Shown in pieces: positions 62,622 to 64,000 of a stretch of 64,000 bases of DNA. Under the pieces are notes generated by a model, which saw only the letters and a list, made by a program, of their open reading frames with translations, was not told the DNA's origin and searched no databases. The stretch spans positions 8,286,001 to 8,350,000 of the forward strand of contig NZ_WOXS01000002.1 of assembly GCF_009852415.1 (NCBI RefSeq), given 5' to 3'. A program made the translations under genes and the position numbers. Within the stretch, counting starts at the first letter, position 1; each line of letters begins with the position of its first letter. Source of the stretch: Streptomyces sp. Tu 3180. Lineage in GTDB: Bacteria > Actinomycetota > Actinomycetes > Streptomycetales > Streptomycetaceae.

Positions 62622-64000
62622 GCGGGCGCGGCGAGCGCGGCGAGTCCCGCCGCCAGATCAACGCACGCAAGCGGATCAGCCGCCGCCCCAGCCGCCTGGG
62701 CATCCCCGCGGGCACGGTCAAGCCGGACCGCGAGTTCGACCCCGAGGCCGGGTTCCCGGGCCTGCTGCAGCGGACCTGGCAGCGCGCCGGCCAGGAGGCC
62801 GACCTGCGCTCCTTCGTCGAGGTGCTGCTCACCCTCGACGGCCACGTGCCCGCCGACGTCCAGCTGCGCGCGCTCACCGCCGCCGAGGAGGCCGCGCTGC
62901 ACGCGCTGTGCGGCCTGACCTGGCGCACCCCGGACACACCCGCGGCCGCGGACGGCGCGGGGGAGGGGGAGGAGGACGGCGACGGCACCGCCTTCCTCGG
63001 CGAGATCGGCCTGTCCACCTCCGGCCGGATCGTGCTGCGCGTGCCCTCCCAGGGCCCGCTGAAGAAGGACGACCTGGTCGGCGGCGTGCGCCGGGTGCCC
63101 TGGACGAACCGCGCGCTGCGCGCCTACCGGCAGCACGCCGAAGCCGCCGCCGCCCGCCTGCGGCAGAGCACCGCCGACTGCCGGCGCTGGCTGGAGGAGC
63201 AGGGCCCCCGCGGCCGCGACGAACTGCTGGCCCAGGCCAGGGAGGCGGCGCTGCGCACCGCGCCGTTCGTGCTCTACCAGCAGGAACGGCAGTACACTAA
63301 CTTCCGCGACGCCAACAACCTCACCGGCAAGACGCTGTGGCCCGGCCACCCGGAGTGCGTGCTCAGCAGCCTGCACGGCCTGCCGCTCGCCCTGTGGTCG
63401 GACCACGACGTCCAGCTGGTCGTCTGCCTGACCCTGCTCATCCGCTCGGCCGGCTTCGGCCGCGTCGAGGAGGCCAACGGCACCCAGCTGACCACCGACC
63501 ACGTCGCCCACATGCTGGAGCGGATCCGGCGCGGCTACAACGCCGTCCCCGGCGGCACCCCGGTCCCGCCCGCCGCCGCGCCCACCGCCGCGGCCCTGAA
63601 CGACCTCGCCCTCGCCCTGCGCTCCCGCCGCGCCGAGACCGCCCGCGGCGCCCAGCTGTACCGCGAGATCCACGGCGCGCTCATGCACAAGATCGAACGC
63701 GTGGCGCAGGCCCCCGGCGAGCGGGCCCGGGCCCGCGAGGACGCGATGACCGCCCGCCTCACCGAGCGGCTGCCGCTGACCGGCACCACCCTGCACGAGC
63801 TGGGCGAGGACCTGGCCGCCGCCCCCGGCTGGCTCGCCGCCCCGCAGGGCGGCTTCGGCACCGGCCTGGAGCACCTCGTGCACGAGACGGTGGCCGCGGT
63901 CACCGAGGTGTTCGAGGCCGACTTCACGATGAGCCGCGGCCTGCGGTCGCTGCCCGACCTGATCGAGGCGCTGCGCGCGGAACGCTGGCCGGAGCTGTGC
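62618..64000 (+). CDS. Unrecognised large protein, cut by window edge
   Basis: ATG 62618 overlaps the ferredoxin stop (ATGA); at least 461 residues, continuing past 64000. Basic N-terminus (SGRGERGESRRQINARKRIS), then helical, Leu/Arg/Ala-rich regions: LLQRTWQRAGQEADLRSFVE, VLRVPSQGPLKKDDLVGGVR, YQQERQYTNFRDANNLTGKT, LYREIHGALMHKIERVAQAP. No Cys-rich, Rossmann or membrane motif is seen. Coupling to the ferredoxin suggests a redox enzyme or its partner. Not recognised. Confidence 0.75.
   Translation, partial: MSGRGERGESRRQINARKRISRRPSRLGIPAGTVKPDREFDPEAGFPGLLQRTWQRAGQEADLRSFVEVLLTLDGHVPADVQLRALTAAEEAALHALCGLTWRTPDTPAAADGAGEGEEDGDGTAFLGEIGLSTSGRIVLRVPSQGPLKKDDLVGGVRRVPWTNRALRAYRQHAEAAAARLRQSTADCRRWLEEQGPRGRDELLAQAREAALRTAPFVLYQQERQYTNFRDANNLTGKTLWPGHPECVLSSLHGLPLALWSDHDVQLVVCLTLLIRSAGFGRVEEANGTQLTTDHVAHMLERIRRGYNAVPGGTPVPPAAAPTAAALNDLALALRSRRAETARGAQLYREIHGALMHKIERVAQAPGERARAREDAMTARLTERLPLTGTTLHELGEDLAAAPGWLAAPQGGFGTGLEHLVHETVAAVTEVFEADFTMSRGLRSLPDLIEALRAERWPELC

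Overview
The window is high-GC actinobacterial DNA, almost certainly Streptomyces. Coding is dense with GC-rich third positions, GTG starts and 4-bp ATGA/GTGA overlaps, and it carries SARP regulators, gamma-butyrolactone-type receptors and a type II polyketide synthase. All calls come from reading the sequence; no database search was run.

Left part (about 1-18.5 kb) is ordinary chromosome with scars. Two unknown proteins are followed by a decayed stretch (2.7-3.9 kb: HAD-like gene fragment, possible Tn3-type transposase remnant, broken class III aminotransferase). Then come a LysE exporter and a cell-envelope block: lipoprotein, histidine kinase, response regulator, MurJ-like flippase, a frameshifted FemABX-like gene and a divergent L,D-transpeptidase. 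After these are a beta-lactamase remnant, a small membrane protein, an M1 peptidase, an anti-sigma-type ATPase with a Fur-family repressor, and a membrane PP2C phosphatase.

Regulatory and signalling part (18.6-34.5 kb). An acyl-CoA oxidase, a TetR-type butyrolactone/butenolide receptor and a P450 form an aco-receptor-cyp locus like the one that makes and senses avenolide. Four autoregulatory-element (ARE)-like operators lie in front of the oxidase, the receptor, an acyl-CoA carboxylase gene and the first SARP gene. A second receptor-like TetR, three SARPs, a thioesterase and an extra KS-alpha/KS-beta pair without an ACP follow.

Biosynthetic part (34.9-53.5 kb). A second aromatase/cyclase, an acyl-CoA dehydrogenase, a phosphopantetheinyl transferase, a free-standing condensation-fold protein, a 45-residue peptide, a flavin-fold protein and a SnoaL-like protein lead into the core operon: oxygenase, double ABM protein, LanF/JadI-type cyclase, KS-alpha, KS-beta, ACP, ketoreductase, aromatase/cyclase, two oxygenases. 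A convergent O-methyltransferase-fold gene follows. This is an angucycline core. The order receptor-carboxylase-TetR-SARP and oxygenase-ABM-cyclase-KS-CLF-ACP-KR-ARO-oxygenase-oxygenase-MT matches what I remember of the Streptomyces ambofaciens alp (kinamycin) cluster, so a kinamycin/diazofluorene-like product is the leading hypothesis.

Right part (53.7-64 kb). A secreted ScyD/ScyE-type protein precedes a tightly coupled operon with clear EboA, EboB (TatD), EboC (UbiA), EboE and EboF proteins, plus an inositol-3-phosphate-synthase-like enzyme and an extra sugar-phosphate-isomerase-like protein. In cyanobacteria, ebo and scy genes work together in scytonemin production and precursor transport to the periplasm. 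Finding both beside an actinobacterial aromatic polyketide cluster is the most striking feature here and suggests an envelope trafficking or protection module for the product. The window ends in a 2[4Fe-4S] ferredoxin gene and an unrecognised large gene cut by the edge, which may begin a further tailoring (possibly diazo-forming) set.
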